A stretch of 64,000 nucleotides of DNA from CBDHDN01 sp965261585 (GTDB taxonomy: Bacteria > Pseudomonadota > Alphaproteobacteria > UBA6615). Positions 1 through 7,935 of this stretch are shown piece by piece (the stretch's first letter is position 1; every line of letters starts with the position of its first letter). Made by a program: the position numbers and the translations under genes. The notes below the pieces were generated by a model that worked only from the letters and a program-made list of their open reading frames with translations, did no database searches and had not been told where the DNA came from. The stretch covers positions 50,526 through 114,525 of the forward strand of contig CBDHDN010000012.1 in the NCBI GenBank assembly GCA_965261585.1. Direction: 5' to 3'.

Positions 1-2
1 TG

Positions 3-419
3 CAGGTGGCCCTGCAGGAAGCGGTCGCCCACATCACGGGGCTGGCCGGCCAGGACCTGAAGACGCGCATGCGCACCGGCACCGTCGCCTCGACCGACAA
101 CCGTAACTGGGAGCTGCGCCACGACGAGCTGTTCCGCCGCTTCTCGCAGTCGCGCGCCATCGCCGTCGACATGGAGAGCGCGACCATCGCCGCCAACGGC
201 TTCCGCCTGCGCGTGCCCTACGGCACGCTGTTGTGCGTCTCCGACAAGCCGATGCACGGCGAGATCAAGCTGCGCGGCATGGCCAACGCGTTCTACAAGG
301 AGCGCATCAGCCAGCATTTCAAGATCGGCCTCGAGGCGGTGCGGGTAATCCGCGAGAACGGCGTCGACCACCTGCACTCACGCAAGCTGCGCAGCCTGCA
401 CGAGCCGCCGTTCCGCTGA
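3..419 (+). CDS. amn: AMP nucleosidase, C-terminal part (cut by window edge)
   Basis: AMP nucleosidase hydrolyses AMP to adenine and ribose 5-phosphate in the cytoplasm and belongs to the nucleoside phosphorylase fold. The visible 138 residues carry the family's C-terminal signature: the stretch DMESATIAANGFR, followed by RVPYGTLLCVSDKPMHGEIK, and the ending LHSRKLRSLHEPPFR. The reading frame is open from the first bases, so the N-terminal part lies upstream of the window. It is not adjacent to the nucleoside cluster at 15-32 kb but belongs to the same metabolic theme. Family assignment is by motif recognition. Confidence 0.9.
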   Translation, partial: QVALQEAVAHITGLAGQDLKTRMRTGTVASTDNRNWELRHDELFRRFSQSRAIAVDMESATIAANGFRLRVPYGTLLCVSDKPMHGEIKLRGMANAFYKERISQHFKIGLEAVRVIRENGVDHLHSRKLRSLHEPPFR

Positions 420-704
420 GCGGCCCGCGGCGCGCGCGCTAATCCGCTCGTAACGCCCGGGACGACCACGTGGGGCACGCGGCCCCGACGCCTGGACGGA
501 GAACGGCGGGCTCGTCACCGTCCGCGGCGACACTCGCGAGGCGGTCCTCTGACCGGCTGATCCTCCAAGTCTTATGGAGTCTGACCGGCGGGCCTGGTCC
601 GGCCACGCTGGCGATTCGCCCCGCAGGCGATTTCGAAAATCCACTCCACGGCGAAAATTTCATCGCTCCTGCATCCAGGCCCGTCGTACGGCCGTAGTTC
701 AGGT
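420..704. other. non-coding stretch between amn and the structured leader
   Basis: About 285 bases separate the amn stop codon from the first helix of the leader RNA. I see no convincing coding frame, and no sigma-70 box stands out. A promoter for the downstream DUF4331 unit is expected in the 3' part of this stretch but cannot be placed by eye. Confidence 0.4.
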
Positions 705-876
705 AAGCCGGTTGGGGCGATCCCTCATCCATCGGCTGGCTCGGACGAATGAGCCGCGACGGCCGGCCCGTTGGTACCCGCGTGAGCGCCCAAGACCCTC
801 CCCCCGGGGCGACGGATGCTGGCGGTACCGGATGAGGGATCGCGCCGCCGGCTTGGCCAGGGATCCTGGCTTTTTT
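705..876 (+). promoter_or_regulatory. structured 5' leader RNA ending in an intrinsic terminator (riboswitch or attenuator candidate)
   Basis: Just upstream of the DUF4331 gene the + strand can form a large nested structure. Bases 705-711 pair with 848-854 (7 bp), and 717-730 pair perfectly with 830-843 (14 bp). Inside, 738-742 pair with 751-755, and the self-complementary GGTACC at 773-778 can pair with its copy at 824-829. Directly after the outer helix comes a terminator hairpin with six T residues (856-876), 36 bases before the ATG. This arrangement of a long folded domain, terminator and then gene is typical of riboswitches and attenuators. I do not recognise the conserved core of a known class (cobalamin, TPP, yybP-ykoY, M-box). 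Function is inference; the pairings are seen directly. Confidence 0.55.
856..876 (+). terminator. intrinsic terminator in the leader of the DUF4331 operon
   Basis: GCCAGG (856-861) and CCTGGC (865-870) form a 6-bp hairpin with a GAT loop, followed by six T residues (871-876). It lies 36 bases before the start codon at 913, so it would stop transcription before the gene unless it is relieved. Confidence 0.75.
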
Positions 877-912
877 CGTAATCAAAACCCCAACCCATGG
901 AGTAAAGAGATC

Positions 913-2262
913 ATGAGATCCATTGCTTCCGACTTGAGGACCGCCGCGGGCGCCGCGATCCTGGCGTTGGCGCCATTTGCGCCCGTGCACGCGTCCTCTC
1001 ACATGGATGCGCCCCTCATCACCTTTGACGACGCGGCCAATACGACGGACGTCTATGCCTTTCGGAGCGAAAGCGAGGACGGCGCGACGCAGTATCTGAC
1101 CACCGCACTCGCCGTCTATCCTTTCGAGGAACCGGGCATCGGGCCCAACAACTATCGCTTCGACGACCGGGTTCTCTACGAGATCCACGTCTCGCTGGGT
1201 GATGATGTAAGCACCGGGGAAAAAACCATCAGCTACCAGTTTGCTTTCGAGACCAGGTACGCAAATGAGAACACCATCCTTCAGGCCTATCTTGGCGAGG
1301 TCGAACCCGTTAGCCCCGAAATCGAGCCGGTCGACGACCGCTTCGATGTCAACCAGAACCTGCGCCAGACCTACACGCTGACCAAGATCGATTACCATAC
1401 AAATGCGGTGACGGTGCTCGGCCGCGGCATCGTGCCGCCGAACAATCAGGGTCTGGTGACTCCGTTCTACAATCGGAACGACGACGGTTTCTATGCCGAT
1501 ATCCAGTCGATCTTCGATCTGGACTTCTCCTTCGGCACGGACCCTGGTCTCGCCGGCACCAACAAGCCGTTCGACAGTCAGGGCGGCTTCAATCTCCACA
1601 CCATCGTGCTGAACATCCCTTTGAGCGAGTTGGACGGCGCGCAGTCGGCCGGCGTCCATGCCACGACCAGCCGCCAGCAGGTTGTCGACGGCGTATTAGA
1701 GTGGGTCCAGGTCGGACGGCAGGGCAACCCGCTGTTCGCCGAGGCCCTGGTCGCGATAGTCGACAAGGACCGCTACAACCAGTCCGATGCGATCGACGAT
1801 GGGAGATTCGGGCTCTATGCCGATTCTCCGGAGCTCTCCGCGGTCCTGGGCGTCGATCCGCTTGTTCCCGGTCTGCTTCGTCAGATCTACATTCCTGACT
1901 TGATCAAGGTCGACCTGACCACCGATCCGGCGCGTCTGGCCGGCCAATCGGGTTTCAGCCGGCTCAGCGCCTTTGGCGGCGACACCTTTCGCAATGGGGC
2001 CTTCGGCGGTTGGCCGAACGGTCGGTGTTTCGGCGACGATGTGGTCGACATCGCGATCATCGCCTTGGGTGGCGCTGGCACAGGCCCGTTCGATGGGCTC
2101 GATGTGGATGGCGTGAGAGAGAACGACATCACCTTCAACGATGTCTTCCCCTACGCGGCCACGCCGCTGAATGGCCGGGTCCATGAGCATCACGGCGATT
2201 TCGACAACGATGACGATGACGATTTCGACGACGACGACGACGATGACGAGGACGTGTCGTAA
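913..2262 (+). CDS. secreted DUF4331 family protein with Asp-rich tail
   Basis: Predicted 449-residue exported protein of the DUF4331 family, whose biochemical role is not established. Residues 1-27 form a signal peptide (basic start, hydrophobic core, cleavage near HASS). The mature part opens with the family hallmark SSHMDAPLITFDDAANTTDVYAF, here given only as its first half SSHMDAPLITFDD, and continues through the usual beta-rich domain. The last 20 or so residues are almost all aspartate, an unusual low-complexity tail that could bind divalent metal ions. The start at 913 is chosen because the signal peptide begins there and GGAG lies upstream; the frame is open further upstream without coding character. 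It leads a unit with the TPR and HupE-like genes, behind a leader with a terminator. Confidence 0.85.
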   Translation: MRSIASDLRTAAGAAILALAPFAPVHASSHMDAPLITFDDAANTTDVYAFRSESEDGATQYLTTALAVYPFEEPGIGPNNYRFDDRVLYEIHVSLGDDVSTGEKTISYQFAFETRYANENTILQAYLGEVEPVSPEIEPVDDRFDVNQNLRQTYTLTKIDYHTNAVTVLGRGIVPPNNQGLVTPFYNRNDDGFYADIQSIFDLDFSFGTDPGLAGTNKPFDSQGGFNLHTIVLNIPLSELDGAQSAGVHATTSRQQVVDGVLEWVQVGRQGNPLFAEALVAIVDKDRYNQSDAIDDGRFGLYADSPELSAVLGVDPLVPGLLRQIYIPDLIKVDLTTDPARLAGQSGFSRLSAFGGDTFRNGAFGGWPNGRCFGDDVVDIAIIALGGAGTGPFDGLDVDGVRENDITFNDVFPYAATPLNGRVHEHHGDFDNDDDDDFDDDDDDDEDVS

Positions 2263-2283
2263 GCGAACTCCAATGCCAAACGC

Positions 2284-2316
2284 TTCGGGGGCGGGCTCAA
2301 GGAACCCGCCCCCGAA
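2284..2316 (+). terminator. GC-rich hairpin between the DUF4331 and TPR genes
   Basis: A perfect 12-bp inverted repeat (2284-2295 with 2305-2316) with a 9-base loop lies between the two genes. No T-run follows, so it looks more like an mRNA processing or stabilising hairpin, or a weak terminator, that would lower expression of the downstream genes relative to the DUF4331 gene. Confidence 0.5.
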
Positions 2317-2358
2317 CGCAACTGCTCCAAGTTGGCATCTGCTAGGGAGGTGAGTTCG

Positions 2359-3618
2359 ATGCCGATCCAAACGACCAAGCCGGGCGCAGGTTCGTCCGAA
2401 ACCCGCCGCGGCGGTCGGCGAACCATTCAGTCTTCGATTCGGCAAGCCGCCTCCGGCCTGCTCGTTCTCGCCGCCGTCCTGGTCCCGGCGGTCTCATGGG
2501 CGGAGCCGTTCCGGCCACGCGACGCTTCCGAGATCCTCGAGATACTGCCGGCCCCCGGCAATGCCGCCGCGCCCGAGCTGCGCGCCGCCCGGCGGGACCT
2601 GGCCGCGGATCCGGAAAACCTCAAGGCGGCGATGGCACTGGCGCGCCGCTACATCGCCGTGGGCCGGGGCGAGGGAGATCCGCGCTATTACGGTTACGCC
2701 CAGGCCGCGCTGGGACCCTGGTGGACCTTGCAGGAGCCACCGACGGAGGTGCTGGTCCTGCGCGCCGTCGTGCGGCAAAGCCAGCATGATTTCGATGGCG
2801 CGCTGGCCGATTTGAATGCGGTGTTGGCGGCCAATCCGCGCAGCGCCCAAGCCTGGCTGACCCGGGCCTTCATCCTGCAGGTCCTGGGGCGCGCCGGCGA
2901 AGCGCTGGACAGCTGCCGGCGCCTGCCGCCCAAGGCGGGCACGCTCATCCTTGCCACGTGCCTGAGCCGTGCGGATAGCCTGAGCGGCGCGGCGGCCGGG
3001 GCCTACGAACGGCTTGCCGATGCCCTGGCCGGATCTGAAAGGACCGATGCGCCTATCCGCGCCTGGTCGTTGACGGTCCTGGCCGAGATCGCAGCGGGGA
3101 GCGGCCAAGACGACCGCGCGGAGGAGCATTTCCGCGATGCGCTCTCGCTCGGCGTGCGGGACGCCTACCTGCTCGGCGCCTACGCCGATTTCCTGCTCGA
3201 TCGCGGCCGCGCCTCGCAAGTGCGCGACCTGCTCGAAGGCGAAACCCGAAACGATGGCCTGCTGCTGCGCCTGACGCTTGCCGAACAGCTGCTGAACGAC
3301 CCCGCGGCCGCAACCCACGCGGCGGTGCTGGCCGCGCGCTTCGAGGCCAGCCGGCGGCGCGGGGATCTGCGCCATCGCCGCGCCGAGGCGCGTTTCGCCC
3401 TGCATATCCTCGACGACAGGGCGCGCGCCCTGCGCCTGGCGTGGAAGAATTGGCAGCTTCAGAAGGAGCCCGCGGATGCGCGGCTGGTGCTGGAGGCCGC
3501 GCTGGCCGCCAAGGCGCCGGAGGAGGCCCGTCCGGTCCTGGACTGGCTGGCGCAAACGGGGATAGAGGACGTTGCCATCCGGACTCTACATCGACGGTTG
3601 GAAGACGGAGCGGGATGA
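2359..3618 (+). CDS. exported TPR-repeat protein
   Basis: 419-residue protein with an N-terminal export signal (hydrophobic stretch LLVLAAVLVPAVSWA at about residues 35-50, after a basic region) and helical repeats that read as tetratricopeptide repeats. One example is DFDGALADLNAVLAANPRSA followed by AWLTRAFILQVLGRAGEAL. TPR proteins are protein-protein scaffolds; the partner is unknown. The start at 2359 is set by a strong ribosome binding site (AGGGAGGTGAG) 4 bases upstream. Its stop overlaps the start of the HupE-like gene by ATGA, so the two are translationally coupled. It probably acts in the periplasm with the DUF4331 and HupE-like proteins. Confidence 0.8.
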   Translation: MPIQTTKPGAGSSETRRGGRRTIQSSIRQAASGLLVLAAVLVPAVSWAEPFRPRDASEILEILPAPGNAAAPELRAARRDLAADPENLKAAMALARRYIAVGRGEGDPRYYGYAQAALGPWWTLQEPPTEVLVLRAVVRQSQHDFDGALADLNAVLAANPRSAQAWLTRAFILQVLGRAGEALDSCRRLPPKAGTLILATCLSRADSLSGAAAGAYERLADALAGSERTDAPIRAWSLTVLAEIAAGSGQDDRAEEHFRDALSLGVRDAYLLGAYADFLLDRGRASQVRDLLEGETRNDGLLLRLTLAEQLLNDPAAATHAAVLAARFEASRRRGDLRHRRAEARFALHILDDRARALRLAWKNWQLQKEPADARLVLEAALAAKAPEEARPVLDWLAQTGIEDVAIRTLHRRLEDGAG

Positions 3619-4751
3619 TGGCGCGCCATGGCTTGATTGCCCTATTCCTGTTGTTCATTCTAATGCCGGTTCAGGCGGCGGCGCATAAACCGAGCGACAG
3701 CTACCTCAGCTTGGACGTGCAGGACTCCTCCGTGGAGGGCCGATGGGACATGGCCCTGCGCGATCTCGACCACGCCATTGGGCTGGATGGCGATGGCGAC
3801 GGCGCCATTACCTGGGGTGAGCTGCAGACGCGCCACGGCGCGGTTACGGCCTACGCTCTGGCGCGTCTGGAGATCAAATCCGACGCGCGCGTCTGCCCGG
3901 CGGTGGCGACCGACCATCTGGTCGATAATCACAGCGACGGCGCTTATGCCGTCCTGCGCTTTACCGCGACTTGCGCGACGCCGATCGACGATCTGGACGT
4001 CGCCTACAGCCTGCTCTTCGATCTCGATCCCCTGCACCGGGGTCTGCTCCAGGTGAATCACGGCGGCAGGAACTACACGACGGTTCTCGGCCCGGAGCGG
4101 TCGACCTGGAGTCTGCGCGCCGCCGATAGCGGGCTATGGCGCCAGTTCCTAGTCTATCTGGAGGAAGGCGTCTTGCACATCTGGAGCGGATTCGATCATA
4201 TCCTGTTCCTGATCTCGTTGCTCCTGCCGGCGGTGCTGCGTCGGCGCGACGGCGCTTGGGTGCCCGCGCGGTCTCCGCGCGCGGCGTCGATCGGTGTTCT
4301 GAAGATCGTCACGGCCTTTACGGTCGCTCATTCGATCACGCTCGGCCTGGCGACGCTGGGCTGGCTGGACTTGCCCTCGCGGCTCGTGGAAACGGTGATC
4401 GCCGCCTCGATCGTGATCGCCGCGCTCAACAACCTCTATCCGATCGTCTCGCGCGGCCTCTGGGCGGTCGCGTTCGGCTTCGGTTTGATCCACGGGGTTG
4501 GCTTCGCGGGCGCCCTGCAGGCTCTAGGGCTACCCTCGACGCGACTGCTGCTCTCGCTGTTCAGCTTCAACCTGGGGGTCGAGATCGGGCAGATGGCAAT
4601 CGTCGCCGGGTTTCTGCCGCTGGCCTTCTGGGCCGGCCGTACACCGCTTTATCCGCGCCTCGTCCTGCGTTTCGGTTCCCTGGGCATTGCCGCCGTCGCC
4701 TCGTTGTGGTTGGTTGAACGAACGTTCAACTTTACCCTCCCGGTCCTGTAG
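3615..4751 (+). CDS. HupE/UreJ_2 family membrane protein with EF-hand-like loop
   Basis: 378-residue protein with a signal peptide (residues 1-24), a periplasmic domain of about 150 residues and a C-terminal membrane domain of six or seven helices. The membrane domain has the HupE/UreJ_2 pattern: an HIWSGFDHILFL helix, TAFTVAHSITL, and FGLIHGVGFAG. HupE/UreJ proteins are thought to be nickel or cobalt permeases, but for this longer branch the substrate is unproven. The periplasmic part has DGDGDGAITWGE, which matches the calcium-binding EF-hand loop. Two adjacent ATGs (3615, 3618) are possible; the first overlaps the TPR stop. The context suggests a secreted metal-related system, which is inference. 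Confidence 0.85.
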   Translation: MMARHGLIALFLLFILMPVQAAAHKPSDSYLSLDVQDSSVEGRWDMALRDLDHAIGLDGDGDGAITWGELQTRHGAVTAYALARLEIKSDARVCPAVATDHLVDNHSDGAYAVLRFTATCATPIDDLDVAYSLLFDLDPLHRGLLQVNHGGRNYTTVLGPERSTWSLRAADSGLWRQFLVYLEEGVLHIWSGFDHILFLISLLLPAVLRRRDGAWVPARSPRAASIGVLKIVTAFTVAHSITLGLATLGWLDLPSRLVETVIAASIVIAALNNLYPIVSRGLWAVAFGFGLIHGVGFAGALQALGLPSTRLLLSLFSFNLGVEIGQMAIVAGFLPLAFWAGRTPLYPRLVLRFGSLGIAAVASLWLVERTFNFTLPVL

Positions 4752-4825
4752 GGACCACTCCGGCTGAGGACAGAGGGCGGTTCTTGTGCTTTTCCCGCCG
4801 CCGAAATCGCCGTAACCTGCGGGCC

Positions 4826-5416
4826 ATGAACCCGCTTGTGAAACTCGCGATCGAAGCCGGGCCCCTGGTCGTCTTTTTTGTCGTCAACGCCCGCGCAGGT
4901 ATCTTCACCGGCACCGCGGCGTTCATGGTCGCCTCGGCGGCGTCGGTCACGGCCGGCTGGATCCTCGAGCGGCGCCTGCCGATCATGCCGCTGGTCGCCG
5001 GCTTCTTCGTGCTGACATTCGGCGGCCTGACGCTGCTGTTGAACGACGATCTGTTCATCAAGCTGAAGCCGACGATCGTCAACGGCCTGTTCGCGGCGAT
5101 CCTGCTCGGCGGGCTGGCCTTCGGGCGGGTGCTGCTGAAGCCGCTGTTCGGTGCGGCGTTCCAGCTCGGCGACGACGGCTGGCGCACGCTGACGTTGCGC
5201 TGGGGCGTCTTTTTCATCGTCATGGCGATCATCAACGAGATCGTCTGGCGCAATTACTCGACCGAGTTCTGGATCGGCTTCAAGCTGTTCGGCGCGATGC
5301 CCCTGGCGTTCGCCTTCGCCATGGCGCAGGTGCCGCTGATCATGCGCCATCAGGGAAGCGCCGCTGCAGCCGACGCCGAGCCGGCGGACGTCACGGCCGA
5401 CACCGACATCCGCTGA
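4826..5416 (+). CDS. yciB: YciB / inner membrane septation protein A family
   Basis: 196-residue integral membrane protein with about five transmembrane helices, matching YciB (also called IspZ or septation protein A). Proteins of this family affect cell-envelope integrity and division, but the mechanism is unclear. Recognisable family segments are KLAIEAGPLVVFFVVN at the N-terminus, KPTIVNGLFAAILLGG in the middle, and NEIVWRNYSTEFWIGFKLFG near the C-terminus. Length is normal for the family. The start at 4826 matches the usual N-terminus (MNPLVKLAIE). It follows the HupE-like gene by 75 bases on the same strand but is probably a separate unit. Confidence 0.92.
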   Translation: MNPLVKLAIEAGPLVVFFVVNARAGIFTGTAAFMVASAASVTAGWILERRLPIMPLVAGFFVLTFGGLTLLLNDDLFIKLKPTIVNGLFAAILLGGLAFGRVLLKPLFGAAFQLGDDGWRTLTLRWGVFFIVMAIINEIVWRNYSTEFWIGFKLFGAMPLAFAFAMAQVPLIMRHQGSAAAADAEPADVTADTDIR

Positions 5417-5489
5417 GGGCGCCTGCCGGGAGGCTCGCTCGTGCGGGGGAAAGCGAACGGTCCCGCGGACCGCCGACAAGGGGCCGTCG

Positions 5490-5693
5490 TCAGACGAGGA
5501 TGTCCAAATAGCGGCCGCGCACGGCCTTGGCATCGTGTTCGGCCTTGACGGCCTTCGGCGCCTCGATGCGCTCGACGCTGCCGCCACCGCGCCCGACAGC
5601 CGGCCTGGCGCGCGCTTGAGCGGCCGGGCTCGGCTGATTGATCAGGTTCGAGATCGCCTGGAGGAGCGAGGTGTTGTGCGTAACTGGCGGCAT
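5490..5693 (-). CDS. small hypothetical protein
   Basis: A 67-residue frame whose codons show the strong third-position G/C preference of real genes in this window. The N-terminus (MPPVTHNTSLLQAISNLINQ) looks like an amphipathic helix, the middle is Ala/Arg/Gly-rich, and it ends in RGRYLDILV. I do not recognise a family. The 460-base stretch between yciB and the ASCH gene contains nothing else convincing, so this is either a genuine small gene or chance. Confidence 0.4.
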   Translation of the reverse strand: MPPVTHNTSLLQAISNLINQPSPAAQARARPAVGRGGGSVERIEAPKAVKAEHDAKAVRGRYLDILV

Positions 5694-5877
5694 CTATCGG
5701 ATCATTGCGGTCGACGGCCCGACCACCCTAACACCGGGCATTTGACGAAAAACTAATCAGCCTTTTCCGCAGCCGGCGGCGGGGGCCGCGGGGGGATGGT
5801 GACGCACACCCCCGATTGGGCGAAGATCGACGCAAACGTGCGGCTTGCGGCCCCGTGCGGGCCGGTTCGGTGGCGGG

Positions 5878-6531
5878 ATGAACGACACACCCGTGATCTT
5901 CTCTGCGCCCATGGTCCGCGCCTTGCTGGAAAACCGCAAGACACAGACCCGGCGCCTGCCCTACGATAAGCGGGGCAAGGCCACGGCCTGGCTGCGCCTG
6001 CACGACGCCTGGCACCACGATGGCGGCGAGCGCGGCCTGTGGGTGCGCGAGGCCTTCACGGCGACGTTTCAGGACGTTGACGACCCGACCCTGGAGGGCC
6101 GCTATCACGAAACGGCCAGCGATCACCGCGATCGCAGCCGGGTGCGCGAGTTGAGCTATCGCGTCGACGAGGAAGCCAAACAGCGCGGTTGGGCCGTCGA
6201 TGCCGCCGCGCCGGCCGCCGTACTCGACAACGGCTGGGCCGCGCCGATCCATATGCCGCGCTGGGCCTCGCGCCTAACGCTGCGCGTCACGAACGTGCGA
6301 CGGCAGCACCTGCAGGAGATCGCCGCCGACGATGCCAAGGCCGAGGGGCACCCCGGCTGGCAGGAGAGCGACCGCGACACCTACCGGGGCCTGCCCTACC
6401 CGGAGCGGACGCGGCGCTGGTTTGCGGCGCTGTGGGACACGCTGCACGAGCCGCCGTTCGCCTGGGACGACAATCCCGACGTGATCGCCGTCTCTTTCAC
6501 GGTGCATCGCTGCAACATCGACCGCCTGTAG
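5878..6531 (+). CDS. ASCH-domain protein, phage-type
   Basis: 217-residue protein whose N-terminus (VIFSAPMVRALLENRKTQTR) is typical of phage- and prophage-encoded ASCH (ASC-1 homology) domain proteins, which have an RNA-binding-like fold. It continues with GLWVREAFTA, PIHMPRWASRLTLRVTNVR and ends with a segment like EPPFAWDDNPDVIAVSF, all in the usual order. Its function in phages is not known. The start at 5878 gives the standard N-terminus and is preceded by GGCGGG. The gene stands alone, possibly as a remnant of an old prophage. Confidence 0.75.
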   Translation: MNDTPVIFSAPMVRALLENRKTQTRRLPYDKRGKATAWLRLHDAWHHDGGERGLWVREAFTATFQDVDDPTLEGRYHETASDHRDRSRVRELSYRVDEEAKQRGWAVDAAAPAAVLDNGWAAPIHMPRWASRLTLRVTNVRRQHLQEIAADDAKAEGHPGWQESDRDTYRGLPYPERTRRWFAALWDTLHEPPFAWDDNPDVIAVSFTVHRCNIDRL

Positions 6532-6537
6532 GCGGCC

Positions 6538-7809
6538 TCAGCCCCGGTAGCTGACGCGCCAGATGCGTTGGCCGACATCGTCGGCGATCAGCAGGCTGCC
6601 GTCGGCGGCGACGGCCAGGCCGGCGGGGCGGCCGATCACGACGGCGCGGTCGGTGCCGGCGGTCCAGAAGCCGGTCGCGAAGGCCTCGTAGTGGCCGACC
6701 GGCCGGCCGTCGCGGAACGGCACGCGCACGACCATGTAGCCGCGCGGTTCGGCCGCGTTGAACGAGCCATGCAGGGCGACGAACGCGTCGCCGCGATAGT
6801 CGGCCGGGAACTGATCGGCGTCGTAGAAGACGAGGCCCAGCGGCGTCGAGTGGGACTGGAACAGGACGTCGGGGACCTGGCTCGCGGCAACGAGATCGGG
6901 CCGACGCGCGGCCAGCCGAGGCTGCGGATTGGCGCCGATATAGGCGTAGGGCCAGCCGTAGAACGAGCGGTCGCGAACCCGGGTCAGATAGTCCGGCACC
7001 AGCTCGTCACCCATGCCATCGCGCTCGTTGACAACGACATAGAGGTCGCTCGTGCGGGGGTAGAAGGCGATGCCGACCGGGTTGCGCAGCCCGGTGGCGA
7101 GGGTACGCTGGCCGCCGCCGGCGGCGTCGAACACCTGCACCGTGGCCCGCGGCTCGGCCTCCTCGGCCAGATTGTCGCGACTGCCGACGGCGACGAAGAA
7201 GCGCCGGCCGTCGGGGCTGAAGACGAGGCTGCGGGTCCAATGCCCGCCCGGGGAACCGAAGGCGCCGGGTGCGGTAACCCGCTCGGCCGGGCCGGTCGGC
7301 CCATCGGACCCGGCACGGTAGTGGTAGCGCCGCACGAAATCCTGGTCGGCGATGTAGACGTGCCCGTCGCGGAACGCCAGGCCGTGCGGCAAAGTCAGGC
7401 CGGTCACGAAGGGCGCCGTGCTGTCGGCCCGGCCGTCGCCGTCGTTGTCGCGCAGGATCGTGACGACGCCGGTCTGGGACTGGGCCAGCAGAACGGCGCC
7501 GTCCGGGGCCACGGCAAGCCAGCGGACATGGTCGAGCCCGTCGGCGAAGACGCCCGCCTCGAACCCCGGCGGCACCGTCAGGACGGTGTCCGGCGGCAGG
7601 TCGACGATCTGCGGCGGATTGCGCGCGCTGGGCGTCGCGCCGGGCGGCGGCAGGTCGCCCGGCCGTACCTCGAAGCGATGACCGGGCGGCAGATCCGGAC
7701 TATCGGCCCCCGCCGGCGCCGCCAGCGCCGTCACGGCGATAAGCAACGCCGCCGACAATCCCAGCGCCAACCCAACGCCGCGGCAGCGCGCGCTCACCGG
7801 GTCATCCAT
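6538..7809 (-). CDS. PQQ-dependent sugar dehydrogenase / sorbosone dehydrogenase-like beta-propeller
   Basis: 423-residue exported protein of the glucose/sorbosone dehydrogenase family, periplasmic beta-propellers related to soluble glucose dehydrogenase that oxidise sugars or aldoses with PQQ. The first 36 residues form a signal peptide (LALGLSAALLIAVTALAAPA). Family elements include GFEAGVFADGLDHVRWLAVAP, LTLPHGLAFRDGHVYIAD, a GLRNPVGIAFYP segment and the C-terminal FATGFWTAGTDRAVVIGRPA. The start at 7809 puts the signal peptide at the N-terminus; an ATG six codons upstream is also possible. Whether PQQ is actually bound cannot be told. It is convergent with the ASCH gene and divergent from DUF2336. 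Confidence 0.85.
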   Translation of the reverse strand: MDDPVSARCRGVGLALGLSAALLIAVTALAAPAGADSPDLPPGHRFEVRPGDLPPPGATPSARNPPQIVDLPPDTVLTVPPGFEAGVFADGLDHVRWLAVAPDGAVLLAQSQTGVVTILRDNDGDGRADSTAPFVTGLTLPHGLAFRDGHVYIADQDFVRRYHYRAGSDGPTGPAERVTAPGAFGSPGGHWTRSLVFSPDGRRFFVAVGSRDNLAEEAEPRATVQVFDAAGGGQRTLATGLRNPVGIAFYPRTSDLYVVVNERDGMGDELVPDYLTRVRDRSFYGWPYAYIGANPQPRLAARRPDLVAASQVPDVLFQSHSTPLGLVFYDADQFPADYRGDAFVALHGSFNAAEPRGYMVVRVPFRDGRPVGHYEAFATGFWTAGTDRAVVIGRPAGLAVAADGSLLIADDVGQRIWRVSYRG

Positions 7810-7935
7810 GGGACAACAATAGTTCATTAAGAGCGCGGCACAACAATGCCTGGAGCCACCCGGGCAAATGCCCGGGAAAGCCAAGGCCGGCAGGCAAGCC
7901 GGGGACCGGCGGGCAAGTCGAAGGACCAGCCGAGA

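Noticed and set aside
439..1659. Long open frame antisense to the DUF4331 gene
   Set aside because: High-GC DNA leaves antisense frames open; it has no recognisable domains and overlaps a well-supported gene fully.
2200..2256. GAC-rich tract as a regulatory repeat
   Set aside because: It encodes the aspartate tail of the DUF4331 protein in frame.
6568..7830. 420-codon frame antisense to the sugar dehydrogenase
   Set aside because: Composition is typical of antisense frames (His/Val/Ala/Arg-rich), with no motif; the minus-strand gene has a signal peptide and family motifs.
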